From: Kutzneria chonburiensis
GTDB lineage: Bacteria > Actinomycetota > Actinomycetes > Mycobacteriales > Pseudonocardiaceae
NCBI RefSeq assembly: GCF_028622115.1
Contig: NZ_CP097263.1
Coordinates: 8,753,501 to 8,817,500, forward strand
DNA: 64,000 nt
Direction: 5' to 3'
The notes beneath the pieces are model-generated. The model was not told where the DNA came from. It did not search any database and worked only from the letters and a program-made list of their open reading frames with translations. This document shows, piece after piece, positions 1 to 9,750 of this stretch. Positions within the stretch are counted from its first letter, which is position 1. Each line of letters begins with the position of its first letter. A program made the position numbers and the translations under genes.

Positions 1-2250
1 GCGCCGGCCTACGGCGAGCGGCTGGCCACGCGGTACAGCGGCATCGAGGCCGGGCACATCTCCCAGCTGCTCATGACCGCCGCGCCGGCCAAGGGCCTAG
101 GTCTGTGCCCGGTCGGCGAGATGGACTTCGAGTCGATCAGGCACCACTTCCGACTGGACGAGGACCAGGAGCTGCTGGTCTCGCTGTGGGGCGGCGCGCT
201 CACGGCCACGGATCTGGAGCAGCGGGCCGAGCTGGCGGAATCCGGCGCGAAGGTGCAGGCCGGCGCGAAAACCAATGCGGCGGGTGCCGGGGTGGCGGGT
301 GGCAATGCGGTGGCTGGCGCGGCGGGTGCCGGGGTGCGGAGTGCTGGCGCGGCGGGCGTTGTCGAGCCGATCGCGATCATCGGGTTTGCGGCCAAGCTGC
401 CGGGGGCTGACACCCTTGAGGAGTTCGACGAGCTCCTTTCCGGTGGTGGCACGGCCATCGGGCCGGCGCCGCTCCAGCGCTGGGCGCCGTTGAAGCCGCG
501 GGGTGAGCGGCAAGGGATAGAGGTCGGGGGATACCTGACCGACGTGCACGCGTTCGAGGCCGACGAGTTCCGGATCAGCGAGGGCGACGCCAAGGCGGTC
601 GACCCGCAGGAGCACCTGCTGCTGGCCACGACGCGGAAGTGCCTGGAAGACGCGGGAATCACGGCCGAGCGGCTCAGCGAACAGGGCCAGGTCGGGGTGT
701 TCGTGGGGGCGATGTGGGCGGACCACGCGCTGCACGGGGTGCCGGCGCGGGCACGGGGCGAGGCCGGGACGCACGCGACGCGGGGTGGTCTGGCGCACCG
801 GATCTCCCACACGTTCAACCTGACCGGCCCGAGCGTGGTGCTGGACACGGGGTGTGTCTCCGGTCTGGCGGCGATCGATGCGGCGGTAAGGGCGATCCGC
901 GCCGGACAGTGCACGACGGCCGTCGCGGCGGCCAGCAACCTGGTGCTGCACCCGGATCACCTGGACGTGCTCAGCGAACTCGGCCTGGTGGCGGAGGAAA
1001 CCGACTCGTGCGCGTTCACCGACCGGGCCAGCGGCTGGATCGTCGGTGAGGGCGTGGGCACGGTGCTGCTGAAGCCGTTGCAGCAGGCCGTCAACGACGG
1101 CGACCCGATCCACGCGGTGATCCGCGGCGGCGCAGTGCAGCATTCGGGCACCACGCGACAGTTCGGGCTGCCCAACCGCAAGCGCCAGGAGGAGACGTTC
1201 CGTGCGGCGCTGACCGACGCCGGTCTGCCGGCGACGGCGATCGGCTATGTGGAGGCGGCGGCCAGCGGCGCGGCCCTGGCCGACATGCTCGAAGTGGCCG
1301 GCCTGAACAAGGTGTTCGCTGACAACAAGAACCCGGTGCTGGTCGGCTCGGTCAAGCCGGTCACCGGCCACCTGGAGGCGGCGTCGGTGTTCGGCCAGCT
1401 GGGCAAGCTGATCTGCCAGTTCCGGGCCGGCCATGTGTACGCGACGCGGCTGACCTCGGACCCCAACCCGGGGGTGCTCAGCGCCGATCACGTGGAGCTG
1501 GCTCGCCGCACGGTGAAGTGGAAGCGCGAGGCCGACGAGCCGCGTCGCGCCCTGGTCAACGGCTTCGCCGGCGGCGGTTCGTACGGCTGCCTCGTCGTGG
1601 AGGAGCCGCCGGAGTTCGAGGCGCGGGACAACGGGGGCCGGCACGTGCTGCCGATCTCCGCTGACACCCCGGAAAACCTGGCGCAACTGGCCGATACGTT
1701 GGCCGACGCGATTGATCGTGACCCGGCCCCGGCGCTGTCCTCGGTCGCCAAAACGCTGACCGAGGGCCGGAAGGACCGCCAGGAGCGAGCGGCAGCAGTC
1801 ACCACGGCGATCGACGCAGCCGAAGCGCTCCGCGAGCTGGCCCGGAACATCAAGGCTGGCCAACGGATTGTGGGCAACGACGAACTGGCCGAGTCCTGGC
1901 TCGCCGGCAACACCGTTGCCTGGCCGCAGGAAGACGTGCGCCGGGTGTCGTTGCCGGCCACGCCGCTGAAGGTCACCGGCGAGCGTAAGGCCGAGGTGGC
2001 AGCGGATTCCGGCACGGATGCCGAGCCGCTGCAACGGCTGGTGCACATTGTCACCGAGGTCACCGGCATCGCCGCGGCGAAGCTGTCCCCGGGCACGGAT
2101 CTGCTCGCGCTGGGCGTCACCAGCCGCCAGTTGCAGCGGATCGCGGCCCAGGTGCACGCCGACGGCGGCGCGCAGCTGGCGCTGGAGACGCTGTTCGAAA
2201 CGGAGAACATGGCCGAGCTGGCCGAGGCGGCCTTCGGAGGACGGCAATGA
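1..2250 (+). CDS. Hybrid NRPS/PKS protein, C-terminal part: oxidase (Ox) end, non-elongating KS, ACP (5' partial)
   Basis: The frame is open through base 1, so the start lies upstream. The first ~60 residues end an FMN-dependent nitroreductase-fold Ox domain (SagB/ThcOx type, with a GLGLCPVG motif), the kind that oxidises oxazolines or thiazolines in NRPS lines. An Ala/Gly-rich linker (about 270-360) leads to a ketosynthase (about 361-1620). Its active-site Cys is kept (codon 853-855, in DTGCVSG instead of the usual DTACSSS), and so is the distal His of GHLEAA (1369-1371). The HGTGT His is Ala (VEAAASGAA, codon 1258-1260), as in condensation-incompetent KS0 domains of trans-AT PKSs. An ACP closes the protein (about 2020-2240, carrier Ser codon 2122-2124). 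It overlaps the next gene by ATGA. No AT domain is present, which fits the free-standing AT at 8905. An upstream Cy-A-PCP module forming an oxazole is inferred, not seen. Confidence 0.85.
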   Translation, partial: APAYGERLATRYSGIEAGHISQLLMTAAPAKGLGLCPVGEMDFESIRHHFRLDEDQELLVSLWGGALTATDLEQRAELAESGAKVQAGAKTNAAGAGVAGGNAVAGAAGAGVRSAGAAGVVEPIAIIGFAAKLPGADTLEEFDELLSGGGTAIGPAPLQRWAPLKPRGERQGIEVGGYLTDVHAFEADEFRISEGDAKAVDPQEHLLLATTRKCLEDAGITAERLSEQGQVGVFVGAMWADHALHGVPARARGEAGTHATRGGLAHRISHTFNLTGPSVVLDTGCVSGLAAIDAAVRAIRAGQCTTAVAAASNLVLHPDHLDVLSELGLVAEETDSCAFTDRASGWIVGEGVGTVLLKPLQQAVNDGDPIHAVIRGGAVQHSGTTRQFGLPNRKRQEETFRAALTDAGLPATAIGYVEAAASGAALADMLEVAGLNKVFADNKNPVLVGSVKPVTGHLEAASVFGQLGKLICQFRAGHVYATRLTSDPNPGVLSADHVELARRTVKWKREADEPRRALVNGFAGGGSYGCLVVEEPPEFEARDNGGRHVLPISADTPENLAQLADTLADAIDRDPAPALSSVAKTLTEGRKDRQERAAAVTTAIDAAEALRELARNIKAGQRIVGNDELAESWLAGNTVAWPQEDVRRVSLPATPLKVTGERKAEVAADSGTDAEPLQRLVHIVTEVTGIAAAKLSPGTDLLALGVTSRQLQRIAAQVHADGGAQLALETLFETENMAELAEAAFGGRQ

Positions 2251-5200
2251 CATCAACCATCGAGGCGCCGGTCCAGGTGCCGTGGTCCGCGGTGCCGCTG
2301 TCGGCGGAGCAGCAGGGTCTCCTGTACCTGCACCAGTTGGAGCCGGATTTGGCCCGTTACCACGTGCCGGTGGCGTTCGAGCTGGTCGGCGAGCTGGATG
2401 TGCCGGCCCTGGAGCGTGCACTGAAGTCATTGGTGCGGCGGCATCCGCTGCTGGCCGCCCGTACCGGCGCGGACCCGGCGGTGCTGGACGCCGACCCCGA
2501 ACGCACGATCCCGTTGGAGCGCAAGACCTTCCATGGGGGCTCCACGCAGGCCGTCGAGTTGCTGCAACGGGAATCCGTGAAGCCGTTGGACGTGGAGAAC
2601 GCGGGTATGACCCGGGCGGTTCTCGTGACGTCCACAGAGGACCGTCATCACCTGATGCTGGTGGTGCACCACGTGGTCCTGGACGGCGAGGCGTCCGGCG
2701 TGCTGGTGGCCGACCTCTGGTCGCTCTACACGGCCGAGCGCAACGGAACCGCGGGGCCGGTGAAGCCGGCCGTGCCGGCGCACGCCTACGCCGACCACAT
2801 CGCGGCCCGCCGCAGCCAGAACGAGCAGGAACTTCGTGCCTACTGGCAGGCAGTCCTCAAGGACGGCTGCGGCCCGGTGGAGTTGCCGAGCGACGGTCCG
2901 GCGGACAAGGCCACCGCCGACGTGGTGCTGGAGTTCGACGCCGAGCAGACGGCGGCGGTGAACTCCTTTGCCCGCAAGCAGCGGGTGGGCGTGTTCCCGG
3001 TGCTGCTGGCGGCGTTCCAGCGCACGCTGGCCCAGTTCGCACGGCAGCAGCGGGTCGCGGTCGCGGTGCCGGTGAGCACCCGCCACGACCCGGCCCTGGA
3101 CCGGGCGGTCGGCTGCTTCGTCAACACGGTTCTGGTGCGCTCGCCGGAAAACCCGGAGCTGGACCGGGCGGACTACGTCCGCGCGGTCCGCACCGAGGTG
3201 GCCCGGGCGATCGACCACGCCGCGCTGCCGTACCCGCGGATCGCCGAGCTGGCCCCGGGCGTCGACTTCAACTGCGTGTTCACGTACCAGAGCTGGTTCG
3301 AGCCGGGCGGTTTCGGCGACAGCGTGCCGGGCCTGCGAATCAAGCTGGTGGAGCAGGTGCACCAGCCGGTGGTCGGCGACCTGACGCTGGAGCTGTTCGC
3401 CGACGGCGACCGCATCCGCGGCCGACTCCGTTACGCCACCGACAAGTTCGCCGAGCCGACGGCGACTTCCTTTGCCCGGCAACTGGTGGCCAATGCCTGT
3501 GGCGAGCAGGTCGCGGTGCACACCGACGACACGGCGATCGCGTTCGACGAGCAGGACGACATCCACTGGTCGCTTCGCCGTGCGGCGAAGGAGAACGCCG
3601 ACCGGATCGCCCTCCAGGAAGGCGACCGGAGCTGGACCTATGCCGAGCTCGACGCCGAGACTGCCAAGCGTGCAGCCGGTTTGAGAGCCAACGGCGTCAA
3701 CATTGGTGACACGGTTGGGTTGTGGCTGCCGCGTAGCGCCGAGCAGGTGATCGCGGTGCTGTCCGTGCTGCGGGCCGGCGCGGTGTTCGTGCCGCTCGAC
3801 CCGGCGCATCCCGATCACCGTCTGGACGACATCGCCCGTCGGGCCCGGCTGGCCCTGGTCATCCGTGAGGCCAACGACCGGCCCACGCCGGCTGACGTGG
3901 TCGGCGTTGAACTGTCCTCATTGGATGGTCCGGCGATCGACGACGTGCCGCCGCGGGCCGACCAGCCGGCGTACGTGCTGTTCACGTCGGGCAGCACCGG
4001 CGTACCCAAGGGCGTTGTCGTCGGGCACCGCGCGTTTGTCAACCACCTCGCGTGGAGCAAGCGGTACTTCGACGTAACTTCGGACGACGCCATGGCGTTC
4101 TCGGGCACGCTGAGCTTCGATGTCACGCTGCACCAGCTGTTCGTGCCGCTGGTCTGCGGCGCACGGCTGGTCGTCGTGCCGGATGGCGAGCACCGCGACG
4201 CCGACAAGATGGCCGCCACGCTCAACCGGCACGGCGTCACGCTGCTGCACGTCGTCCCGGCGCTGCTCAGGCTCCTGGTCGACAGCCCGACCTTCGCTGA
4301 GAACCGGTCGCTGCGGGCCGTGGTCAGCGCCGGCGAGGCGCTGACCAACCACCTGCGCCGCGCGTTCAAGGACGTGCAGTCAGCCCGGCTCTACAACGCT
4401 TACGGGCCAACGGAAGCCACGGTCTACGCCACGGTTTTCGATGCCACCGACGACAACAACGGCCGCTGGGCCGGGCAGGCCGATGTGCCGATCGGCGAGG
4501 CGCTTGACAACATCCGTTGTCACGTCCTGGACGAGCAATTGCGACCTGTGCCGGACGGTGCGCCGGGCGAGCTGTGCCTGTCCGGCGTTGCGCTGGCCGA
4601 CGGCTACCACGGCGACCCGGAGCGCACGGCCGAGCAGTTCGTCCGCACGGACGAGCGCATCTACCGCACCGGTGACCTGGTCCGGCGACTGCCCGAGGGC
4701 GGCCTGTCCTACCTCGGCCGCCTGGACCACCAGGTGAAGCTGAACGGCTTCCGGGTGGAGCTGGGCGAGGTCGAGTCGGCGATGCTGGCCGCGCCGGGCG
4801 TCCGTGACGCCGTGGCCATCGTGCGCAAACACGAGGACGGCCACAGCCAGCTGTTGGGTTATGTGGCCCCGGAATGCGACGCCGAGCAGGTCCGTGCCGT
4901 TGTGGCGCAACGACTGCCGGGTTACATGGTGCCGGTGCACGTGGTCGCGCTGCCGGAGCTGCCGCGACTGCCCAGCGGCAAGACCGACCGCAAGGCCCTG
5001 CCGGAGCCGGTCGTCACGACCACACCGGTCGTCAAGGCCAGCAGGCCGAAGGCCGGTGCTCTGGACCTTGTGCGCAGCATCTGGACAGAGGTGATCGGTC
5101 GTGCGCCGGCCGACGACGAGCACTTCTTCGAGGCCGGCGGCGATTCCATCCTGGCCATGCAGCTGGTGTCCAAGCTTCGCCGCGCCGGCTGCACGGTCGA

Positions 5201-8200
5201 CGTCCGCGACCTCCACCGCACGCCGGTGCTGGCCGACCTGGCGGCCAACCTCCAGGCACCCGAGGTGGAAGTTCCCACGGGTGAACGCTTCCTGGCCCCG
5301 ATCCAGTCCTGGTTCCTCGACACCGTGCACACCGACCGGCACCACTGGAACCAGTCGGTGCTGCTGGAACTGACCCGCCCGATCGACCCGTTGCTGCTGG
5401 GCCTGGCCTTGCAGGCCATCGTCAACGCCCACCCGGCGCTGTCCATGCGTTTGGCCGACCGGGACGTCATCGACGCCCAGCCGTTCACCAACCAACGGCC
5501 CAAGGATGTGCTCGACTCCGTCGAGCACACGGGCCCAGAGTCCATTGTGGAGTTGCAGCAGAGCCTCGACCCCGAGGCCGGCGTTCTGCTGAAGGCACGA
5601 CACCTGCGTGACGGCGACCACGAGTCGCTGCTCATCGCGATTCACCACCTCGCGGTGGACGGGGTCTCCTGGCGCATCCTGCTGGACGACCTCGACTCCG
5701 CCGTGGCGGCGCTCGAACAGGGCGAGCTGCCACGGTTGCCCGACGAGGGCCAGTCCTACCGGAGCTGGCTCGACGGGCTGCCCGCGCTGGCGGCCGACGC
5801 GCCCGCCACCGCCTATTGGCGGGCGGCGGCGCGTCGGCGCCAGACGGCGGACACGTTGGTGCGCCTTGGTTCCACCGGCGTCGAGGGCGACGCGCGGCGA
5901 GTCGAGCTGACCCTGGACGAGCCGGCGACCTCGGCCTTGCTGGGCCGTATCCCGGCGGCGCTGGGCATGCCGGTGCACGACGTGCTGACCGGCTTGGTTG
6001 CGCTCGCGCTGGGCCGGTGGCGGGGCTGCGGCTCGGTCACCTTCGACGTTGAGACGCACGGACGGCAGACGGCCACCGGTGACGTCTCCCGCACGGTCGG
6101 CTGGTTCACCGCGCTCTATCCCGTGGTGACCACAGTGGACCGAACGCTGGCACCGGCCGATCACCTGCGCGCGATCCGCGCGGAGCTGGCCGAGGTGCCC
6201 GATGGCGGTGCGGGTTTCGCCGTCTGTGCCGGCACATCCATCGCCGAGCTGCCGGCCGCGCTGGTCAGCTTCAACTACCTGGGTCAGGTCGACCAGCTCG
6301 CCGGCAGTTTCTTCCGCGTCAGCGACGGCGCGGTGCCGGGGGAGCGGTCGCCACGGGCCGAGCGTCCGCATTCCGTTGAGCTCTACGGGATTGTCCGTGA
6401 TGGCGAACTGCGTCTCGGCGCGACCTTCGTTCCGTCCGCTGTGGATGGTGTCGACGAGCATGGCGTCGCGGCCCTGTTGGCCCAGTTGCGCGAACTCGCC
6501 GCCTCGCTGGCCGACACGCCGTCGGAGCCGGAGGAGGTGCCGCTGAGCTCGCAGCAGTGCGGCATCCTCATCGACTCCTTGGCGCATCGGGGAACCGGTC
6601 GTTACGTCGAGCAGATGGGCTGGGTCTGGCGTGGCCCGCTGGACACCGAACGGTTCGCCGCCGCCTGGCGGCAGACCGTGCGCCGGCACGCCGCCCTGCG
6701 TTCCTCCTTCGCGTGGGACGGCCACCCGCGTCTGCTGGTGCACGACCACGTGACGCCGGAAGTCCTTGTCGTCAAGGACAAGTCATGGGAGCAGCTGCTG
6801 GCCGACGACCGTCGCCGTGGCTTCGATCTCGACCAGCCGCCGCTCCTGCGGATTGCCGTGCTGGACGACGGGACGCGGCATCGAGTGCTGTTGAGCTTCC
6901 ACCACGCCCTGCTGGACGGCTGGGGCATGGCCCTGGTGCTGGAGGACTTCTATCTGGCCTACCTGGGCCACCCGCGCCCGATCGAGCCCGGCGAGCCCGA
7001 TGCCCGCAGCCACGCCCGCTGGCTGGCCGACCAGGACACCACCGACGCCGAGGCGTTCTGGTCGTCCAAGCTCAACGGCGTCGAGCTGTCGACCCAGCCC
7101 GGCGTCCTCGCCGACACCACCGGCGAGTCCGGCATCGGCCGAGTCGAGCTGCGATACAACGCCAGCAACCTGTCCGACCTGCTGCGGAGCATCGCCCGCC
7201 GCGGTGCGACGGAGAGCACTCTGCTCCAGACTCTGTGGGCAATCCTGTTGCACCGCTTCGGCGGTGGCGATGTCGTCAGCTTCGGCGTGACCCTCTCTGG
7301 CCGCGGCATTCCGCTGCCGGGCGCGGAGCGCATCCCCGGCCTGCTCATGACCACGCTCCCGCTGACTGTCCCGGTAAGTAACGGTGACACCGTTAGCGAA
7401 CTGGTCGACCGGGTGCGCGACGCGGCGCTGGACATGTCCACCTTCGAATGGGTGTCCACCGGCCAGGTGCACGACTGGAGCGGCCGGCGCGGCACCACAC
7501 CGCTGTTCGAGAGCCTGCTGGTGGTGGAGAACTACCCGAGCACGCTGGGCGAGGTGGGCCGGCTGCTGGGCGAGGCCGGCATCACCGTCGAGCAGCCGAA
7601 CGTGATCGGCGCACAGACCGCGTACCCGTGCACGCTGCTGACCCACCGGGACGGCGACGACCTCGTGCTGACCATCGTGCACGACAAGGCGCAGGTCGGA
7701 ACCGCTGCGGCGGAACGAATCGCCGAGCTGTGGCAGCGCGCACTGGCCAACGTGTCGTTGACAACACCTGTTGTCGAGCTCCTTGGCGACGTCGAACTCC
7801 CGCAGTTCAGCCGGCCACAGCCGGTCGAGGCCGCGGCCGTGATCACCGAGTGGCCGGATGACGAGATCGTGGACGTGGTGCGGGAGGTGTGGCGGCACGT
7901 GCTCGGCGTCCCGGCCGTCCAGCCGACCGACCACTTCTTCGCCAGCGGCGGCCATTCCCTGCTGGCCACCCGGTTCCTGCGTGAGCTGAGCGAGCGCTGC
8001 GGCCGCACGGCCCGCCTGGATGATCTGCTGGCCAACCCCACCGCCGCCGCGTTTGCCGTGGCCTTCACCGCCGGCACGGATGGTCCGCGCAGCCCGCTGG
8101 TTCCGCTTTGCCCGGGCCTGGATCCCGTGCTGTACCTCATTCATCCGCCCGGCGGCCAGGTCGCCTGCTACGCCGAGTTCGCCCGGCACTACCCGGGACC

Positions 8201-8912
8201 CGAGGCGCTGTTCGGCATCCGCGACCCGCGGGTCGACGAGCCCGGCCGCCCGCGCGATCTCTCCGTCACCGACCTGGCCCGGCAGTACCACGACCTGTTG
8301 CTGCCGCGCATGAACGGCGGTCCGGTCGTGCTCGGCGGCTTCTCCGGCGGCGGCGTCATCGCCCAGGAACTGGCCTGCCAGCTGCACGAATCCACCGGCA
8401 CGCGACCGCTCGTGCTGGCCATCGATTCGGCCGCGCCGACCGGCGAGGTCACCGACACCGGGGCGGAAGGCAGCTTCCTACGCCAACTTGTCGAGCACGA
8501 CCGATCGCAGGCCGTTGCCGGCAAGAACATCGAGTCCGGGGCCGACTACCTGGACGAGCTGGCCGCGGTGTCGGAGTGGATGAGCGGCACCGGCCAGGCC
8601 GATCCGTACCAGCTGCTCGCCGGCACCCTCGCCGCCGTCGAACGCCACCAACCTCGCCGCTACGACGGACCTGTCGCCGTCTTGCGGGCCGAGGAGACCG
8701 ATTTCGGTTCACAGACCGAGTTCGGCGCGGCCGACACGTACTACCGCACACCGGGTCTTGGCTGGGAGGACCACTGCGCCGACGTGTCGGCGCAGGTCGT
8801 CGCCGGCAACCACGTGACCCTGATGACCGGCGACAACGTGCGCCGGCTCGCCACCACCGTCGCCGACCTGGTGCGGCGCCAGCACACGAGGGGAGACGAC
8901 GTCGATGCCTAG
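2247..8912 (+). CDS. NRPS, C-A-PCP-E-C-PCP-TE (second module lacks an A domain)
   Basis: A 2,221-residue synthetase starting in ATGA overlap with the previous gene. Domains by residue: C (1-430, HHVVLDG 141-147); A (445-925, [22 protein letters not shown]); PCP (935-1003, Ser967 in GGDS); E (1013-1430, HHLAVDG 1133-1139 followed by VSWRIL, and NYLGQ); a second C (1430-1850, HHALLDG 1552-1558); PCP (1870-1940, Ser1904); TE (1950-2221, nucleophile in GFSGG 2031-2035). The A-pocket code read by eye is DVHHVAAVYK, which I cannot assign. The E domain means that residue is delivered in D form, as in madumycin- or griseoviridin-like group A streptogramins with D-Ala or D-Cys. The closing C-PCP-TE set has no adenylation domain; it may simply release the chain or need an A domain in trans. 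The synthetase order followed by AT and TEII recalls the virginiamycin M genes (inference). Confidence 0.9.
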   Translation: MTSTIEAPVQVPWSAVPLSAEQQGLLYLHQLEPDLARYHVPVAFELVGELDVPALERALKSLVRRHPLLAARTGADPAVLDADPERTIPLERKTFHGGSTQAVELLQRESVKPLDVENAGMTRAVLVTSTEDRHHLMLVVHHVVLDGEASGVLVADLWSLYTAERNGTAGPVKPAVPAHAYADHIAARRSQNEQELRAYWQAVLKDGCGPVELPSDGPADKATADVVLEFDAEQTAAVNSFARKQRVGVFPVLLAAFQRTLAQFARQQRVAVAVPVSTRHDPALDRAVGCFVNTVLVRSPENPELDRADYVRAVRTEVARAIDHAALPYPRIAELAPGVDFNCVFTYQSWFEPGGFGDSVPGLRIKLVEQVHQPVVGDLTLELFADGDRIRGRLRYATDKFAEPTATSFARQLVANACGEQVAVHTDDTAIAFDEQDDIHWSLRRAAKENADRIALQEGDRSWTYAELDAETAKRAAGLRANGVNIGDTVGLWLPRSAEQVIAVLSVLRAGAVFVPLDPAHPDHRLDDIARRARLALVIREANDRPTPADVVGVELSSLDGPAIDDVPPRADQPAYVLFTSGSTGVPKGVVVGHRAFVNHLAWSKRYFDVTSDDAMAFSGTLSFDVTLHQLFVPLVCGARLVVVPDGEHRDADKMAATLNRHGVTLLHVVPALLRLLVDSPTFAENRSLRAVVSAGEALTNHLRRAFKDVQSARLYNAYGPTEATVYATVFDATDDNNGRWAGQADVPIGEALDNIRCHVLDEQLRPVPDGAPGELCLSGVALADGYHGDPERTAEQFVRTDERIYRTGDLVRRLPEGGLSYLGRLDHQVKLNGFRVELGEVESAMLAAPGVRDAVAIVRKHEDGHSQLLGYVAPECDAEQVRAVVAQRLPGYMVPVHVVALPELPRLPSGKTDRKALPEPVVTTTPVVKASRPKAGALDLVRSIWTEVIGRAPADDEHFFEAGGDSILAMQLVSKLRRAGCTVDVRDLHRTPVLADLAANLQAPEVEVPTGERFLAPIQSWFLDTVHTDRHHWNQSVLLELTRPIDPLLLGLALQAIVNAHPALSMRLADRDVIDAQPFTNQRPKDVLDSVEHTGPESIVELQQSLDPEAGVLLKARHLRDGDHESLLIAIHHLAVDGVSWRILLDDLDSAVAALEQGELPRLPDEGQSYRSWLDGLPALAADAPATAYWRAAARRRQTADTLVRLGSTGVEGDARRVELTLDEPATSALLGRIPAALGMPVHDVLTGLVALALGRWRGCGSVTFDVETHGRQTATGDVSRTVGWFTALYPVVTTVDRTLAPADHLRAIRAELAEVPDGGAGFAVCAGTSIAELPAALVSFNYLGQVDQLAGSFFRVSDGAVPGERSPRAERPHSVELYGIVRDGELRLGATFVPSAVDGVDEHGVAALLAQLRELAASLADTPSEPEEVPLSSQQCGILIDSLAHRGTGRYVEQMGWVWRGPLDTERFAAAWRQTVRRHAALRSSFAWDGHPRLLVHDHVTPEVLVVKDKSWEQLLADDRRRGFDLDQPPLLRIAVLDDGTRHRVLLSFHHALLDGWGMALVLEDFYLAYLGHPRPIEPGEPDARSHARWLADQDTTDAEAFWSSKLNGVELSTQPGVLADTTGESGIGRVELRYNASNLSDLLRSIARRGATESTLLQTLWAILLHRFGGGDVVSFGVTLSGRGIPLPGAERIPGLLMTTLPLTVPVSNGDTVSELVDRVRDAALDMSTFEWVSTGQVHDWSGRRGTTPLFESLLVVENYPSTLGEVGRLLGEAGITVEQPNVIGAQTAYPCTLLTHRDGDDLVLTIVHDKAQVGTAAAERIAELWQRALANVSLTTPVVELLGDVELPQFSRPQPVEAAAVITEWPDDEIVDVVREVWRHVLGVPAVQPTDHFFASGGHSLLATRFLRELSERCGRTARLDDLLANPTAAAFAVAFTAGTDGPRSPLVPLCPGLDPVLYLIHPPGGQVACYAEFARHYPGPEALFGIRDPRVDEPGRPRDLSVTDLARQYHDLLLPRMNGGPVVLGGFSGGGVIAQELACQLHESTGTRPLVLAIDSAAPTGEVTDTGAEGSFLRQLVEHDRSQAVAGKNIESGADYLDELAAVSEWMSGTGQADPYQLLAGTLAAVERHQPRRYDGPVAVLRAEETDFGSQTEFGAADTYYRTPGLGWEDHCADVSAQVVAGNHVTLMTGDNVRRLATTVADLVRRQHTRGDDVDA

Positions 8913-9750
8913 GATCTATCTGTTCGCCGGGCAGGGGGCCCAGAAGGTGGGCATGGGCCGGGAGGAGTTCGAGCGCTTCCCGGAGCTGGAGCGCGAGGCC
9001 AGCGAGGTGCTGGGCTACTCGGTGCGCACCCTCTGCTTGGAGGACCCGGACCTGTTGCTGGGCAACACCCGCTACACGCAGCCCGCGATGTTCGTGGTCA
9101 ATGCCTTGGCGTACCGAGCGAAGGTGGAAGAGAGGGGTCGGCCGGAGCTGGCCCTCGGCCACAGCCTCGGCGAGTACAACGCCCTTGAGGCGGCCGGCGC
9201 GTTCAGTTTCGCCGACGGCCTGCGGCTGGTCGCCGCGCGGGCGGCGGCGATGGCCCGGATCACCGGCGGCGGCATGACCGTTGTCGCCGGCCTCGGCGAG
9301 ACCCAGATCCGATTCCTGTTGCTACGCGCCGGTTTTGACACCGTCGAGCTGGCCAACCTCAACACGCCGCAGCAGACCGTCCTGGCCGGCCCGGTCGACG
9401 ACTTGGAGGAGTTCGCGCCGATCCTGGAGGACGCCGGCGCGCGCATGGTGCGCCGACTCCCGGTCAGCGGCCCGTTCCACTCCCGGCACATGACCCCGGC
9501 GGCCCAGGAACTCGCCCCGCTGCTGCGGGCCACGACGTTCAACCCGTTGGCGTTCCCGGTGATCGCCAACCTGACCGCGCAGCCGTACACAGTGGACACT
9601 GCCGCCGAGTTGCTCATCGGGCAGATCGACGGCGCGGTGCGGTGGAGCGAGTCCCTGCTGCCCCTGGTGGATTCCGAATTCGTCGAGGTGGGCGGCACGA
9701 TGTTGACCAGCATGGTCCGTCAGATCAAGCGAGCGGCGGTGGCGGCATGA
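8905..9750 (+). CDS. Free-standing (trans-acting) malonyl-type acyltransferase
   Basis: A 281-residue FabD-fold acyltransferase that loads an acyl unit, most likely malonyl, onto ACPs of an AT-less PKS. Visible motifs are the N-terminal GQGAQ, the nucleophile elbow GHSLGE (Ser87) and the GPFHSRHM segment with the second catalytic His. Its length fits single-domain trans-ATs. The start overlaps the NRPS stop by 8 bases and has a GAGGGGA ribosome site just upstream. Its position after the KS-ACP and NRPS genes, none of which has a built-in AT, indicates that it serves that assembly line rather than primary fatty-acid synthesis. A housekeeping FabD is the alternative but would be out of place here. 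Confidence 0.9.
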   Translation: MPRIYLFAGQGAQKVGMGREEFERFPELEREASEVLGYSVRTLCLEDPDLLLGNTRYTQPAMFVVNALAYRAKVEERGRPELALGHSLGEYNALEAAGAFSFADGLRLVAARAAAMARITGGGMTVVAGLGETQIRFLLLRAGFDTVELANLNTPQQTVLAGPVDDLEEFAPILEDAGARMVRRLPVSGPFHSRHMTPAAQELAPLLRATTFNPLAFPVIANLTAQPYTVDTAAELLIGQIDGAVRWSESLLPLVDSEFVEVGGTMLTSMVRQIKRAAVAA

